The notes: generated by a model from the letters alone, not told the origin. Shown: positions 1 through 9,418, counted from the first letter of the stretch. The stretch: DNA of 64,000 nucleotides from Truepera sp965215315 (GCA_965215315.1 CBDCDB010000008.1:3410001-3474000); one strand, 5' to 3'. Made by a program: numbers and translations.

Positions 1-753
1 CCAAAAAGTGAGCAGGCAGAGCGAGACGAAGTGCTGACAGAAAAGATACGGGCAATTCACGCCCAGAGCCGTGGCAACTACGGCGCACCCAGGGTTCATG
101 CCGAGCTATGTGACCAGAGAGTCGGTTGCGGCAAGAAGCGTATCGCACGGTTGATGCGGCTAGCGGGGCTGAGAGGAAAGTGCAAGGGCGAGAGTAAGCA
201 GAAACGAAGTAGAACCGGCCTGCCTACAGCGAACAATCTCCTGGGGAGTAAACTCGGTGCGGCAAAGCCTAACGAGGTATGGATGTCGGACATTACCTAC
301 CTCCGCACGCAAGAGGGCTGGCTTTACTTAGCGGTGGTGCTCGACGCTTTTTCGAGACGTGTCGTGGGCTGGGCGATGCAGACACGGCTCACCACGTCAC
401 TCACCTTGGCTGCGCTCGATATGGCACACCAGCGAAGAAAGCCCCCGCTCGGACTTATTCATCACTCGGATCGCGGTTCCCAATATATGAGTGGCGACTA
501 TCAACGTGCCCTACAAGCAGCAGGGATGCTTACCAGCACGAGCGGCAACTGCTTGGAAAATGCCGTGGCAGAAAGCTTTTTCGCCACCCTGAAGACTGAG
601 GAAGTACAGAGTTACCCCTACGAAACTAGGGCGCAGGCGAGGAGGTGCGTATTCGATTACCTGGAGGTGTTTTATAATCGGCAACGACGACACTCAAGTT
701 TGGGCTTTCAACCCCCGGTGAAGTTCGAGAAACAGGCAATGACGCTTATCTGA
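1..753 (+). CDS. IS3-family transposase OrfB, 5' end outside the window
   Basis: The reading frame is open from the first base, so the protein starts upstream of the window; a GTG at 31 is the first internal start. It shows the IS3-type integrase core: an HTH_21-like stretch (IRAIHAQSRGNYGAPRVHAE) and a DDE triad, D87 (MSDITYL), D147 (HHSDRGSQY) and E181 (ENAVAESFF), counted from that GTG. The end, with the SSLGFQPPVKFE stretch typical of IS3/IS150 OrfB, is complete. It is the catalytic half of the transposase, normally made as an OrfAB frameshift fusion. The element's right end lies just after the stop. Confidence 0.93.
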   Translation, partial: PKSEQAERDEVLTEKIRAIHAQSRGNYGAPRVHAELCDQRVGCGKKRIARLMRLAGLRGKCKGESKQKRSRTGLPTANNLLGSKLGAAKPNEVWMSDITYLRTQEGWLYLAVVLDAFSRRVVGWAMQTRLTTSLTLAALDMAHQRRKPPLGLIHHSDRGSQYMSGDYQRALQAAGMLTSTSGNCLENAVAESFFATLKTEEVQSYPYETRAQARRCVFDYLEVFYNRQRRHSSLGFQPPVKFEKQAMTLI

Positions 754-779
754 GTGTCTACGGTGGCGGGGTAAGTTCA
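1..779 (+). mobile_element. IS3-family insertion sequence, right part
   Basis: The segment holds the transposase above plus about 26 bp after its stop codon. On the minus strand the terminal bases read TGAACTTACCCCGCC, which resembles an IS3/IS150-type inverted repeat, so the right end is placed near 779. The left end is outside the window, so the target duplication cannot be checked. Confidence 0.75.
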
Positions 780-1328
780 GCGGCTCTAGCTCAGCTGCCC
801 AAGCAACCTGCCGAGGGAACGGCGTACCGCGTCATTCCGGCACGCTTTTATCTCACCGCATTAAGCGCGGTCGGCTCAGCTAAGCGCGGGGGACGCTACA
901 ATCCGCGGGGTCAGCTCGAAGCGCTCTACTTATCCGAAAGTCCAGTCGTTGCCCTGCAAGAGGTCGAGGCGGTGCAGCAAACGAGTCGTGAACTCGTCGG
1001 ACTCAACTTTGGGCCTAAGACACTCCTCAGCGTGCAGTACACGCTGAGCCGTATGCTTGACCTCACCGAACCAGAGATTCAGAGGATGCTCGGCACCACC
1101 ACAGCGGAACTTATTAAGCCCTGGGCGCTGATCCAGTCCGTCACGGGCAGCGCACCCACGCAGCAACTTGGTTTGGCCTCGCAACAGGCGGGTTTCGAGG
1201 CGCTCAGGGTTCCATCTGCAAAAAACCCAAGTGTAGCTAACCTGGTCATCTTTCCCAACACACTTGCACCTGCTTCAACATTGCGAGTGTTCGACGATTC
1301 GGGCTTTATCGACGCAAGCTTGCCCTAA
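780..1328 (+). pseudogene. RES-domain toxin, 5' end removed by the IS
   Basis: The frame reads ...AYRVIPARFYLTAL...KRGGRYNPRGQ, then ALYLSESPVVALQEVEAV, and ends TAA at 1326-1328. This is the RES fold: Arg of YRV, the GGRYNP loop, the Tyr of LYLS and the Glu of ALQEV are all present. RES toxins degrade or phosphorylyse NAD+ and are paired with Xre/MbcA/ParS antitoxins. No ATG, GTG or TTG occurs in frame between the IS end (about 779) and a GTG at 972, which lies inside the domain, so the original start was probably cut off by the insertion. Only a few residues seem lost. The partner should lie upstream; here an Xre-like remnant lies downstream at 1498. Confidence 0.7.
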
Positions 1329-1347
1329 AAGCGCTAAGGTAGAGCCC

Positions 1348-1497
1348 ATGACTTACGAAGAACGCGCTGAACAAACCGCTTTTGTCGAGCTAGCGTCTGT
1401 AGAACGCTACAGCGAGGCTCGGATCCGTGAGTTCGAGCAGAATGCTGAGATGACTGAAGCGGAACTCGCTCAGGCAAAGGCCAGATGGAACTTATGA
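1348..1497 (+). CDS. Small hypothetical protein between the RES and Xre remnants
   Basis: A 49-codon ORF starting ATG at 1348 (MTYEERAEQTAF...) and ending TGA directly before the GTG of the next ORF. It is acidic, predicted helical, rich in Glu and Ala, with no Cys and no motif I recognise. Its tight spacing on both sides suggests one transcript with the RES gene and the antitoxin-like ORF. It could be an accessory antitoxin-like protein or chance coding. Confidence 0.35.
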   Translation: MTYEERAEQTAFVELASVERYSEARIREFEQNAEMTEAELAQAKARWNL

Positions 1498-1800
1498 GTG
1501 AATACACCGCTTTTGCCCGTCGATATGCTTGCTAGGCTGGCAGTAGTGACGCCTATGCAACTGTCTACCAAACAACAAATCAAAGCCGTGCGAGAAGGGT
1601 CGCTGTATAGCAGCTTTACGGAGCTTAGAAACGCACTCGAGCTAAACACCGACGAGCTTGCTCAACTGCTAAGTATTCCGAAGCGTACGCTTACCAAACG
1701 GCAACAAGTAGGCAACTTCAACCCAAGCGAAAGCAACGCCCTCAGCCGGGTTGCCCGTGTCTACCTAAACCTTATAGAGGTTTTTCAACTCAATCATCGT
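1498..1800 (+). pseudogene. Xre/MbcA/ParS-type antitoxin, N-terminal half only
   Basis: From GTG 1498 (or ATG 1555) the product contains SFTELRNALELNTDELAQLL, then SIPKRTLTKRQQVGNFNPSE and SNALSRVARVYLNLIEVF. This is the helix-turn-helix half of the antitoxins that pair with RES toxins. The C-terminal toxin-binding domain (DUF2384) should follow, but from about 1790 the frame runs into unrelated residues and overlaps the antisense 3' end of the neighbouring adaptor gene; the frame stops at 2010. I read it as a truncated antitoxin. Order relative to the RES gene is reversed from the usual one. Confidence 0.6.
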
Positions 1801-1832
1801 AGACGTTACAGAGGTTTGTGTTTCAGCTTCGC

Positions 1833-3131
1833 TCATTTGATCTCTCCTTCAGGTGCTAAACGAATCGCCTCACGATCTTTGAACGCCTCATACGAGCTGG
1901 TAATGATTTGCTGTTCCGCGCTGAGGCCGTCGGTGACTTCGACGCGTTCGCCGTCGATGAGGCCGAACAACACATTTTGCCGGGTGGCGTTTTCGCCATC
2001 AACGATGTAGGCAAAGCGTTCGCCGCCCGTTGTCAGATATGGGCCACGCGGAAGATAGAGGGCGTTCTCACGTCGTCCGACTTCGATTTCAACGGCGGCG
2101 CTCGCCCCGATGCGAAGACCGGGAGGTACCTTGCTAAAGTTCAGCACGACCGGTACGGTTGCCGCGTTGCCGTCGCTCCCCGCTTCGGCCTGCGCCCCAA
2201 CCTGTGTAACCGAGCCCTTAAAGGTTTGACCGGCGACGGTGATGTTCGCCTTTTGTCCCGTCCCGACACTTCGCGCCGCCGCTTCGTCTAAGGCCGCCTC
2301 AACCCGCAGGTCGTTCGGGCTGGCTAGCGTCACGAGCAGTGCGCCGTCTTCGACCGAATCACCTACAGCGACCTCGAGCTTCAAAATCCGACCGGTAATG
2401 GGAGCGCTTAACGTAAGCGCGTCCGCCTGTTCCTGAGCAGTGGTCAGCTCTTGCTGAGCGCGTTCAATCGCCGACTGTGCGCCGCTTTGGGCCACGGTAC
2501 GGCTCTCTACCTCGGTTGCGCTGTTGGCCTGGGCATTTTCGACAGCTTGCTGCGCGGTGGTTTCGGCAGCCTGGGCAGTCTCGAGTTCAGCTTGCGACGC
2601 GGCCCCGATATCAAACAGACGCTGCGTCGAATTGACGGTGCGGGTCGCGTCATCAAGCGTGGTTTTTAGGGCGGCAAGGGCGTCTTCGGCTTGACGAACG
2701 GCGACGTCTTGCTCGAGCGTCAACGTTTCCAAAGCCCGCTGTGCGTCGCCCAACGCCTGCTCCTGAACGCTGACCTTATCTTGCAAATCCGATGAGCGCA
2801 AACTGCCGAGTGAATCGCCTTCTTTGACCTCATCGCCTTCAGCGACGCGCCACTCAGCTAGGACGCCTTTGCCGGGAGCTAGCAGCGAACGTTGCAAACG
2901 GGGGACGAGCGTACCGGTACCACGTTCAAACTCTAAAAGTGTGCCCGTCTCTACCGGAGCCGTCTCGTATGAACGCAGTAGGTAAACGTCTTCTCTGGGC
3001 CTCAAGATAAAGAACGGGACGAGGATAAGCAGCGCCAAGGTGCCGACGACGAAAAGAATCATCGACCAGCCGCGGCGACGTTTTTCGCCTTTGGGCCGCG
3101 CCGTGGTCTGGATGATGGGTTCGTGGCTCAT
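1833..3131 (-). CDS. MacA/HlyD-type periplasmic adaptor (efflux MFP subunit)
   Basis: A 432-residue membrane-fusion protein. One N-terminal transmembrane helix (about residues 22-42, MILFVVGTLALLILVPFFI) follows a basic cytoplasmic tail. Then come a lipoyl-like half (GKGVLAEWRVAEGDEVKEGD), a long Ala/Gln-rich coiled coil (about 105-235), the second lipoyl half (APITGRILKLEVAVGDSVEDG) and beta-barrel and membrane-proximal domains. In MacAB-type systems it links an FtsX-type permease to an outer-membrane channel. It is the last gene of a minus-strand operon, 10 bp after the permease at 3142. Confidence 0.85.
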   Translation of the reverse strand: MSHEPIIQTTARPKGEKRRRGWSMILFVVGTLALLILVPFFILRPREDVYLLRSYETAPVETGTLLEFERGTGTLVPRLQRSLLAPGKGVLAEWRVAEGDEVKEGDSLGSLRSSDLQDKVSVQEQALGDAQRALETLTLEQDVAVRQAEDALAALKTTLDDATRTVNSTQRLFDIGAASQAELETAQAAETTAQQAVENAQANSATEVESRTVAQSGAQSAIERAQQELTTAQEQADALTLSAPITGRILKLEVAVGDSVEDGALLVTLASPNDLRVEAALDEAAARSVGTGQKANITVAGQTFKGSVTQVGAQAEAGSDGNAATVPVVLNFSKVPPGLRIGASAAVEIEVGRRENALYLPRGPYLTTGGERFAYIVDGENATRQNVLFGLIDGERVEVTDGLSAEQQIITSSYEAFKDREAIRLAPEGEIK

Positions 3132-3141
3132 AAGCTACTAC

Positions 3142-4374
3142 TCAGACGCTTTCACGGAGGGCTTGCACCGGCTTGAGGCGACCGACGCGGAACGCTGGCA
3201 CGAGGCCGAGAACCACACTGACGACGACTACTGTGCCGAATACGGCAGCGGCAGCTAAAGGGTTAAAGACCAGTTTCGTCCCGCCGAGCAAAAAGAGGTT
3301 TTGCGCCGAGCTTTGAAACACTGGAATAAGCAGCGCAGCACCCGCAATACCTAGAACGCTCCCGATGACCGCGACGCTGAGCGCCTGGAGGACGAGGCTC
3401 GAGCCCACTCGAGCCGCACTCGCCCCGAGCGCGCGGCGTATCCCGATCTCGTGTGCCCGCTCCTCGGCTTCGATGACGGTCGCTGAAAAGATACCGATGG
3501 ACGAGACCACGAGCGCGACCGCGCCGAAGAGACCGAATACGAGCACATCCTGGTCAACGCCTTGGTCGGCGGTTGCGTAGATATTTTCACCGAGCGCTTT
3601 GATCATGAAGTCTTGACCTTCACTGCCCCCCTGATCTTTAACGTTAGCGCCATAGAGCTTTCGGGCAGCGCTCAGAAGTTCTGTACGAGCCGCCTCACCC
3701 TGGCCCGGTTTAGCCTGCACGCTTAACGTTGTTGCCGCACTTGCCTCCCCTGAACTCCCGTAAGGCAGGTAAAGCGCAGGTTGGTCGTTAAATTGGCCTG
3801 TAATCGTGGGGACGAAAGTTCCGACGATACGGTAAGGTGTCGGAGCTGACGGAATACCCAAGCCCTGGTTGTCCGTCTCGAGGTTTAGCGTCTGCCCGAT
3901 GGGGTCGGCGTCACCAAAAAGTGTTGTGGCAGCCTGCTCTGAAAGCAGCGCGACATCCTGCCCCTCAGTAAATTCAGTTTCGGTAAAGAAAGTGCCCTTG
4001 ACTAGAGAGAGTAACGCTATGTCAAAGAAACCTTCACTCACCCGCACTGCTGAACGCAGCCCGTAACGGGTATCGTTGACAACCGCGGTAGGCCCATAGA
4101 TAGGGCTGATGATTGCCAGCTGCTCAACATCGGGCGCGAGTTTGAGAAGTCCGGGCAGGCCAGCAGCATAGAAGACGCCAAACTTCATTGAAGAGTCTGA
4201 AGTTTGGTAGCCAGCAACGAAGTCAAAACGCTCAGGGGGTACGTCTTGTGCGCGGTTTCCCAACGCTGCGCTAAGTGCCAACGTCATGATCAGTGACCCG
4301 AGAAAAACCTGTAAGAGCAAGAGGCTAAGACGCAGAGGCCGCTGCCGGAAAGCCCGCAATAAACTCGTCATCAA
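3142..4374 (-). CDS. FtsX/MacB-type ABC transporter permease
   Basis: A 410-residue protein with the MacB_PCD plus FtsX layout: an N-terminal membrane helix (LSLLLLQVFLGSLIMTLALS), a large extracytoplasmic domain with SPIYGPTAV and GTFFTETEF blocks, and three C-terminal helices starting near VFGLFGAVALVVSSIGIFSA. The conserved cytoplasmic motif EERAHEIGIRRALGAS is present, as is the terminal PAFRVGRLKPVQALR. Its ATG overlaps the stop of the upstream permease (4371-4374), so the two are translationally coupled. The permease has no ATPase domain of its own and no ATPase gene lies in this operon. Confidence 0.88.
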   Translation of the reverse strand: MMTSLLRAFRQRPLRLSLLLLQVFLGSLIMTLALSAALGNRAQDVPPERFDFVAGYQTSDSSMKFGVFYAAGLPGLLKLAPDVEQLAIISPIYGPTAVVNDTRYGLRSAVRVSEGFFDIALLSLVKGTFFTETEFTEGQDVALLSEQAATTLFGDADPIGQTLNLETDNQGLGIPSAPTPYRIVGTFVPTITGQFNDQPALYLPYGSSGEASAATTLSVQAKPGQGEAARTELLSAARKLYGANVKDQGGSEGQDFMIKALGENIYATADQGVDQDVLVFGLFGAVALVVSSIGIFSATVIEAEERAHEIGIRRALGASAARVGSSLVLQALSVAVIGSVLGIAGAALLIPVFQSSAQNLFLLGGTKLVFNPLAAAAVFGTVVVVSVVLGLVPAFRVGRLKPVQALRESV

Positions 4375-5591
4375 GCTTCCTTGAGGGCGTTGACGATACT
4401 GACTCGAGACGCCAACACCGCCGGATAGAGTCCAAACAAAAGGCTTATCAGGAGCGCCAAACCAAACGCTGCAAGTGCTGCCGGTGCCGAGAAGCTCAAA
4501 TAGGCGCGGTAACTTTCATCGACCCCTATCAGATACCGCCGGTAAACCGTATAAAGACCGTACCCAGCAGCGACGCCGAGAATACCCCCGAACACGCCGA
4601 GTGTCAGCGCCTCGCTGAGAAAGCGGTTGCGAATCTCCCGCTGCGTCGCCCCTAAACTGCGCAATACACCGATCTCGCGGTTTCGCCGCAACACGCGGGC
4701 CAGCATCAGCGACATGATGCTGAGAGCCGCCGTCACCAACCCGAGCGAGGCAAAAACTGCCGTAATCAGCGAGCGCGTGCGTTCTTGATCCGCGTAAGTT
4801 CGGTTGCTCTCTACATTTGAACGCACACTAACCGTTTCGCCCCAAGTTTTGTCGGCGTAGGCCCGAACTTCGCTTTGGGCTTGTGGGACGTCAGCAGCTT
4901 TGGCAACGTCAAAGGTGAGTTGCGGGACAGCGCCACCTGCGTAGCTGGAAGGTTTCCAAGGAACGAAAGCCTCATAATAATTATCTTCTCGCTCACCAGT
5001 TGGTTTGAGCACACCGATGATGGTGTAATTTCCTTCCCACTCAAAGGTCACCTCTTGTCCAACTATGGGTGCTTTAAGCTTGAGCTTTTGAATCCCTAAC
5101 GGACTGATCAACATCACCGGGTTGCGTTTGTCGAAGTCGGCAGCGCTCAGCAGACCTCCTTCTGAAACGTCGAGCCCCGCCTCTGTTTGAAAGTCCGCGG
5201 TGATTTTTGAGACGCTTACTGAGGCAGAATTGTTTGCGCCTTGATAGCTAAAAATATGGTTTTCCTCGACATAGGCCCCCGTGACAGTCGGTGCGGCGGC
5301 CTTGACTTTGGCAAGGTCGGCGAGCTCGAGCTTAGGCAGCTTGCTCTCTTTCGGGCCGATTTCGCGGGCATCCAACGGCACGCTGGTTGTATAAAACGCG
5401 TTATAGTCCTGAGCTTTGGGTTGCAAGGTGATTTGACGAAAGGTGAGGCTCTCGGCGTAATCCCTGGTAGCTTTTGCCGTATTCGCTAACAGATTAGCGA
5501 CGACCATCACTGCCGCTGCTGCCACCGCCACGGCAGTGATAATGAGAATCGACTCGAGTACCCTGCCCTTAAACGCTCTCAGCACCTTCAC
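4371..5591 (-). CDS. FtsX/MacB-type ABC transporter permease, first gene of operon
   Basis: A 406-residue paralogue of the next gene, with the N-terminal helix SILIITAVAVAAAAVMVVANL, a periplasmic MacB_PCD-like domain and a C-terminal FtsX domain carrying LRRNREIGVLRSLGATQREI and YPAVLASRVSIVNALKEA. GTG start at 5591. Two different permeases plus an adaptor imply a heterodimeric exporter. The motor protein should be an ABC ATPase of the LolD/MacB kind, but upstream lies only a truncated permease fragment on the other strand. Confidence 0.87.
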   Translation of the reverse strand: MKVLRAFKGRVLESILIITAVAVAAAAVMVVANLLANTAKATRDYAESLTFRQITLQPKAQDYNAFYTTSVPLDAREIGPKESKLPKLELADLAKVKAAAPTVTGAYVEENHIFSYQGANNSASVSVSKITADFQTEAGLDVSEGGLLSAADFDKRNPVMLISPLGIQKLKLKAPIVGQEVTFEWEGNYTIIGVLKPTGEREDNYYEAFVPWKPSSYAGGAVPQLTFDVAKAADVPQAQSEVRAYADKTWGETVSVRSNVESNRTYADQERTRSLITAVFASLGLVTAALSIMSLMLARVLRRNREIGVLRSLGATQREIRNRFLSEALTLGVFGGILGVAAGYGLYTVYRRYLIGVDESYRAYLSFSAPAALAAFGLALLISLLFGLYPAVLASRVSIVNALKEA

Positions 5592-5738
5592 GGGAACTCC
5601 CCTACGCGCGTCAGCGACGCCTTAACTTTCAGCTACGTTACTATACTTTGGCCACTGCTGTTAAGACATGAAAAAAGGTGACATTTTGCTCAACGTCCAA
5701 AGGCTGTTCGTCCATGCTCCTCTACTTTTTAAGCTAGT

Positions 5739-6365
5739 TTGCAACTCCCCAAAGCAACATCTGAAACGCTCAACGCAACGCCGACGTTTGCGGCTTCTGA
5801 GCTGATTGTCAGGGCTAAACCCGGACGTAGCGAGATGGCAGGCGAGCAGCTCCTGACGGCTGTGCGCCGTAAATACCGTAAACATCCTCAGCTAATGGGT
5901 ACTAAACTAGGAACCGACTTCTACCTCACAACTCAAAACGACCTTATCAGCTCTACGCCGCCGTTTAATCCGAACCTCATCATCTTGGGACTGTTTGGAA
6001 TCGTCACGCTCATCGTCGGGTCAATTGGGGTGTTCTCGAGCACCCTCGTCAGCCTCACTCAGCGCAGTTATGAAATCGGTATCAAACGGGCGTTAGGGGC
6101 AACAAGTTGGGCAATAGGTAACGAGTTCGGTTTGGAAACGCTTGTACTGGCGCTACTTAGCAGTGTTTTAGGCAGCGCACTAGCGCTCATCCCGCCTTTA
6201 CTCGGTCTTTTAGGTAACTCGTTTTTTCTGGGGGTTACGGTTTCTTGGCAGCCTTTGGCGGCGCTTATCGCGGTCGGCGCAACTGCCTTGTCCGCTGTGT
6301 TTTTAGGCGTCGGCCCGGCCTACCGGATGGGGCGGCTCGAGCCTATCGCAAATCTAGAAGCGTAA
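5739..6365 (+). pseudogene. FtsX-type permease, C-terminal half only
   Basis: A 208-residue frame (first possible start TTG at 5739) matching the second half of the permease at 3142: ASELIVRAKPGRSEMAGEQL, then GLFGIVTLIVGSIGVFSSTL, RSYEIGIKRALGAT and a final PAYRMGRLEPIANLEA. The N-terminal membrane helix and most of the periplasmic domain are missing, so it cannot be a working permease. It is divergent to the intact operon and probably a duplicated, truncated copy. Confidence 0.72.
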
Positions 6366-6643
6366 TCTCTTAGAAACTTACACAAGAACAGGCAGTTTCA
6401 GGTAAGCGCACGGCTACCACTGAGGTCGGTTGCGGGGTCTTCGTATCACAGCACGTTGAGCTGTAAGTACCGATTTTAAGCCTGAGACGCCCCTACCTCT
6501 TGCATTTATTCAGCCTTGCGTGTTACCTTCTCTTTCTGCTCTTTGCCGCTACCATAAACTTCTCGTCCACAATTTCTAATCCACCGCTGAACTACAACGC
6601 CCCTTTCGTAACCTGACGCCTCGAGTCAAAGGAGAAACCCGCT

Positions 6644-7435
6644 ATGAGGCTGTTCTGGGAGATCGTTCGCCGCGCCTTTCGCCGCCACCTCACCTACCGC
6701 GCGGCAGCCCTCGCCGGGCTCGTCACTAACATCTTTTTCGGTCTGGTACGCGCTTCGGTTCTCGTCGCGCTTTACGGCGACCGTGAGGTCGTCGCCGAAC
6801 TCGACATTCAGAGCGTTATCACCTACACCGGGCTGACACAAGCCGTCATTGTTTACTTGAGCATCTTCGGCTGGTTCGACCTGATGAACGCCGTGCATCA
6901 AGGCGAAATTACCGCCGACCTGCTTAAACCGATGCGCCTCTTTTCATTCTGGTTGGCCCAGGATTTGGGACGGGCGCTGGTCGGACTTATGTTACGGGGA
7001 CTGACCATCATGTTCGTTTACGCGCTGATTTTCGACATCACCTATCCGGTCGGGGTGGTGCAGTGGGTGGCGCTCTTGGTCTCGCTCGGTTTGAGCTGGC
7101 TGCTTTCGTTCGCCTATCGCTTTTTAGTTAACTTAACCGCCTTCTGGTCGCCGGACGCTCGCGGCATCGGGCGCTTCGCCTTCGTGATTGTGATGTTTCT
7201 TTCAGGATTTTTGATGCCGCTGCGGTTTTTTCCTGATTGGGTGCAGACGCTCGCGTATCTGACGCCGTTTCCGCACATGCTCAATACCGTGGTCGAGGTC
7301 TATCTCGGGACGCTGACGGGAGTGGCCCTCGTGCAGGCACTGGCAGCGCAAGCACTTTGGGCTGTTGGTTTGGTTGCGCTTTGTCAGCTTGTCTTAGCGC
7401 GGGCGACCCGTCGGCTTGTCATTTTAGGAGGCTGA
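6644..7435 (+). CDS. ABC-2 family transporter permease (subunit 1)
   Basis: A 263-residue membrane protein with about six helices (for example ALAGLVTNIFFGLVRASVLV and FAFVIVMFLSGFLMPLRFF), of the type found with the ATPase at 8248 in two-permease ABC-2 exporters (COG4587-like). The site AAAGGAG lies 9-10 nt before the ATG, so this start is well supported. It ends TGA immediately before the GTG of the next permease. Substrate unknown; such sets have been linked to drug or lipid export, which the sequence cannot settle. Confidence 0.85.
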   Translation: MRLFWEIVRRAFRRHLTYRAAALAGLVTNIFFGLVRASVLVALYGDREVVAELDIQSVITYTGLTQAVIVYLSIFGWFDLMNAVHQGEITADLLKPMRLFSFWLAQDLGRALVGLMLRGLTIMFVYALIFDITYPVGVVQWVALLVSLGLSWLLSFAYRFLVNLTAFWSPDARGIGRFAFVIVMFLSGFLMPLRFFPDWVQTLAYLTPFPHMLNTVVEVYLGTLTGVALVQALAAQALWAVGLVALCQLVLARATRRLVILGG

Positions 7436-8245
7436 GTGCGTCACACGTTGGGGAGCTATCGGCGTCTGCTAGGGGCACAACTTCGCAGTCAGTTGCAGTA
7501 CCGCACTTCGTTCGTTCTTGATGTGCTAGCGACGATGCTGGTGACGCTGACCGAGTTCGGCGCTATTGCACTGGTATTTGGGCGGTTTGGTGAGCTTGAC
7601 GGTTGGACGCTCGGCGAGGTGGCCTTTCTTTACGGTCTGGTTGAGCTGTCGTTTGGAGTCATGGATATGGTTTTTGCGGGCTTTGACCCCGCTCGTTTTG
7701 GGCAAGAGGTGCGTAAAGGGACGTTCGACCGCCTGCTGTTACGGCCCCTCCCGCTGACCTGGCAGGTGCTCGGCTCCGACCTAACCCTGAGGCGAGTTGG
7801 ACGCGTCGCTCTAGGCGTCGCTATCTTTGCGCTTGCGCTCAACCTGAACCCATTAGCTTGGACGGCTGCGAAACTTTTCTACCTGCCCTTCGTCGTCCTT
7901 GGGATGGTGCTCTTTTTTGGTGGGCTCTTTGTCATCGGCTCAACCGTAACGTTTTGGACGGTCGAGTCGTTTGAAGCGATGAACATCCTGACCTACGGCG
8001 GCAGCTACCTGATCTCGTACCCGATGAGCATCTATAGTGAATGGCTCAGGCGTATTTTTACCTTCGTGATTCCAGCTATTTTTTTGAACTATTACCCGGC
8101 ACTCTATTTTTTGGACAAACCCGACCCTTTAGGTTTTCCTGCGTTTGCCCCGTTTGTCGCGCCGCTGGCAGGGGGCGCGGTGTTCGCCGCTGCACTCGCC
8201 TTCTGGCGTTTCGGCCTTAAGCACTATCACAGCACCGGGAGCTGA
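7436..8245 (+). CDS. ABC-2 family transporter permease (subunit 2)
   Basis: A 269-residue permease with GTG start directly abutting the previous stop. It has an amphipathic N-terminus (YRRLLGAQLRSQLQYRTSFV) and six predicted membrane segments (for instance FVVLGMVLFFGGLFVIGSTV), matching COG3694-like partners of ABC-2 exporters. GGAGG for this start lies within the end of the upstream gene. It ends 2 nt before the ATPase start. Confidence 0.85.
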   Translation: MRHTLGSYRRLLGAQLRSQLQYRTSFVLDVLATMLVTLTEFGAIALVFGRFGELDGWTLGEVAFLYGLVELSFGVMDMVFAGFDPARFGQEVRKGTFDRLLLRPLPLTWQVLGSDLTLRRVGRVALGVAIFALALNLNPLAWTAAKLFYLPFVVLGMVLFFGGLFVIGSTVTFWTVESFEAMNILTYGGSYLISYPMSIYSEWLRRIFTFVIPAIFLNYYPALYFLDKPDPLGFPAFAPFVAPLAGGAVFAAALAFWRFGLKHYHSTGS

Positions 8246-8247
8246 AG

Positions 8248-9234
8248 ATGATTGACGTTCAGGACTTGAGTAAACATTTTCAAATTCGTAAACGCCACGA
8301 AGGTAGGTTGGCTGCGCTGCGCGACTTTACGACGCGTGAGACGCGCACCGTTAAGGCGGTCGATAAGGTCAGCTTCAGGGTTGCCGGGGGCGAAATCGTC
8401 GGCTACTTAGGCCCGAACGGAGCAGGCAAATCGACGACTATCAAGATGTTGACCGGCTTGCTCGTGCCCTCGAGCGGTCACGTCACGGTCAATGGGTTTA
8501 CGCCCTGGCAGTCGCGCCGTACCTACGTCGCACGAATCGGCGCAGTCTTCGGTCAGCGTACGACGCTCTGGTGGGATTTACCGGTGATTGAGTCGTTAGG
8601 ATTACTCCGCTATATCTACCGGGTTCCGGAGGCGGTCTTCAAGCAAAATATGCAGGAGTTTGAGGGGGTGCTCGAGCTGCGCGAATTCCTCCATACGCCG
8701 GTACGGGCGCTGTCACTTGGTCAGCGGATGCGCGCCGACCTCTGCGCCGCCCTGCTACACAACCCCGACCTGTTGTTTTTAGACGAGCCGACCATCGGCC
8801 TTGATGTTGTCGCCAAAGAACGTATCCGGAAGTTTGTCCGGCATATCAACGAGGTCAGGGAAACGACGGTGCTCTTGACAATCCACGACCTCGCTGACGT
8901 TCAAAAGCTCTGTCCGCGCGTGCTGATTATTGACCACGGCAAACTGCTCTACGACGGCGCGCTCAGCGTTTTGCAAACACGTTTTGGCGGCCGGTGGCAG
9001 CTCGAGGTCGATTTTGCTGAAGCTTACAGAGACGTTTCGGTTGAGGGCGCGGAGTTGCTCCACTTTGCTGACCTGCGTGCGGTTTACGCCTTTGACCGGC
9101 AAGCTTTAAGCGCTTCTGACCTTATCGGGCGGCTTTCAGCACACTTCAGCCTCCGTGATATTACGGTGCGAGAACCCGACGCTGAAACGACCATCAGACG
9201 CATCTATGAGGAGAAGTTACTGGTAGGAAACTAG
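8248..9234 (+). CDS. ABC transporter ATP-binding protein of the ABC-2 exporter
   Basis: A 328-residue ATPase (COG4586-like). Walker A GPNGAGKST, Q-loop region FGQRTTLWWDLP, signature LSLGQRMRAD, Walker B LLFLDEPTIGLD and the switch His of TIHDLADV are all in place. The signature is LSLGQ rather than LSGGQ, which is usual in this subgroup. A C-terminal extension of about 90 residues follows. It ends TAG and closes the three-gene operon 6644-9234, which is complete: two permeases and one motor. Confidence 0.92.
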   Translation: MIDVQDLSKHFQIRKRHEGRLAALRDFTTRETRTVKAVDKVSFRVAGGEIVGYLGPNGAGKSTTIKMLTGLLVPSSGHVTVNGFTPWQSRRTYVARIGAVFGQRTTLWWDLPVIESLGLLRYIYRVPEAVFKQNMQEFEGVLELREFLHTPVRALSLGQRMRADLCAALLHNPDLLFLDEPTIGLDVVAKERIRKFVRHINEVRETTVLLTIHDLADVQKLCPRVLIIDHGKLLYDGALSVLQTRFGGRWQLEVDFAEAYRDVSVEGAELLHFADLRAVYAFDRQALSASDLIGRLSAHFSLRDITVREPDAETTIRRIYEEKLLVGN

Positions 9235-9418
9235 ACTCTGTAGCTCAGGAGGTAATGGCGAATAAGATCAGTTAGGCCGTGAAAACAGCTGTCCAGCAAA
9301 CCCTTGGAATACGTTTTTGCTGAAGTAAGGTCTCGCAAACTGATAAGTGCCTAGCCCATCCCACTCGCTTATTCAGACACAGACCTCACCGTAAAGACGA
9401 GAAGAAACACCACAAGCT

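Noticed and set aside
9234..9320. tRNA-like start (CTCTGTAGCTCAGGAGGT) after the ABC ATPase gene
   Set aside because: No matching acceptor arm, anticodon arm or T-loop follows; it does not fold as a tRNA.
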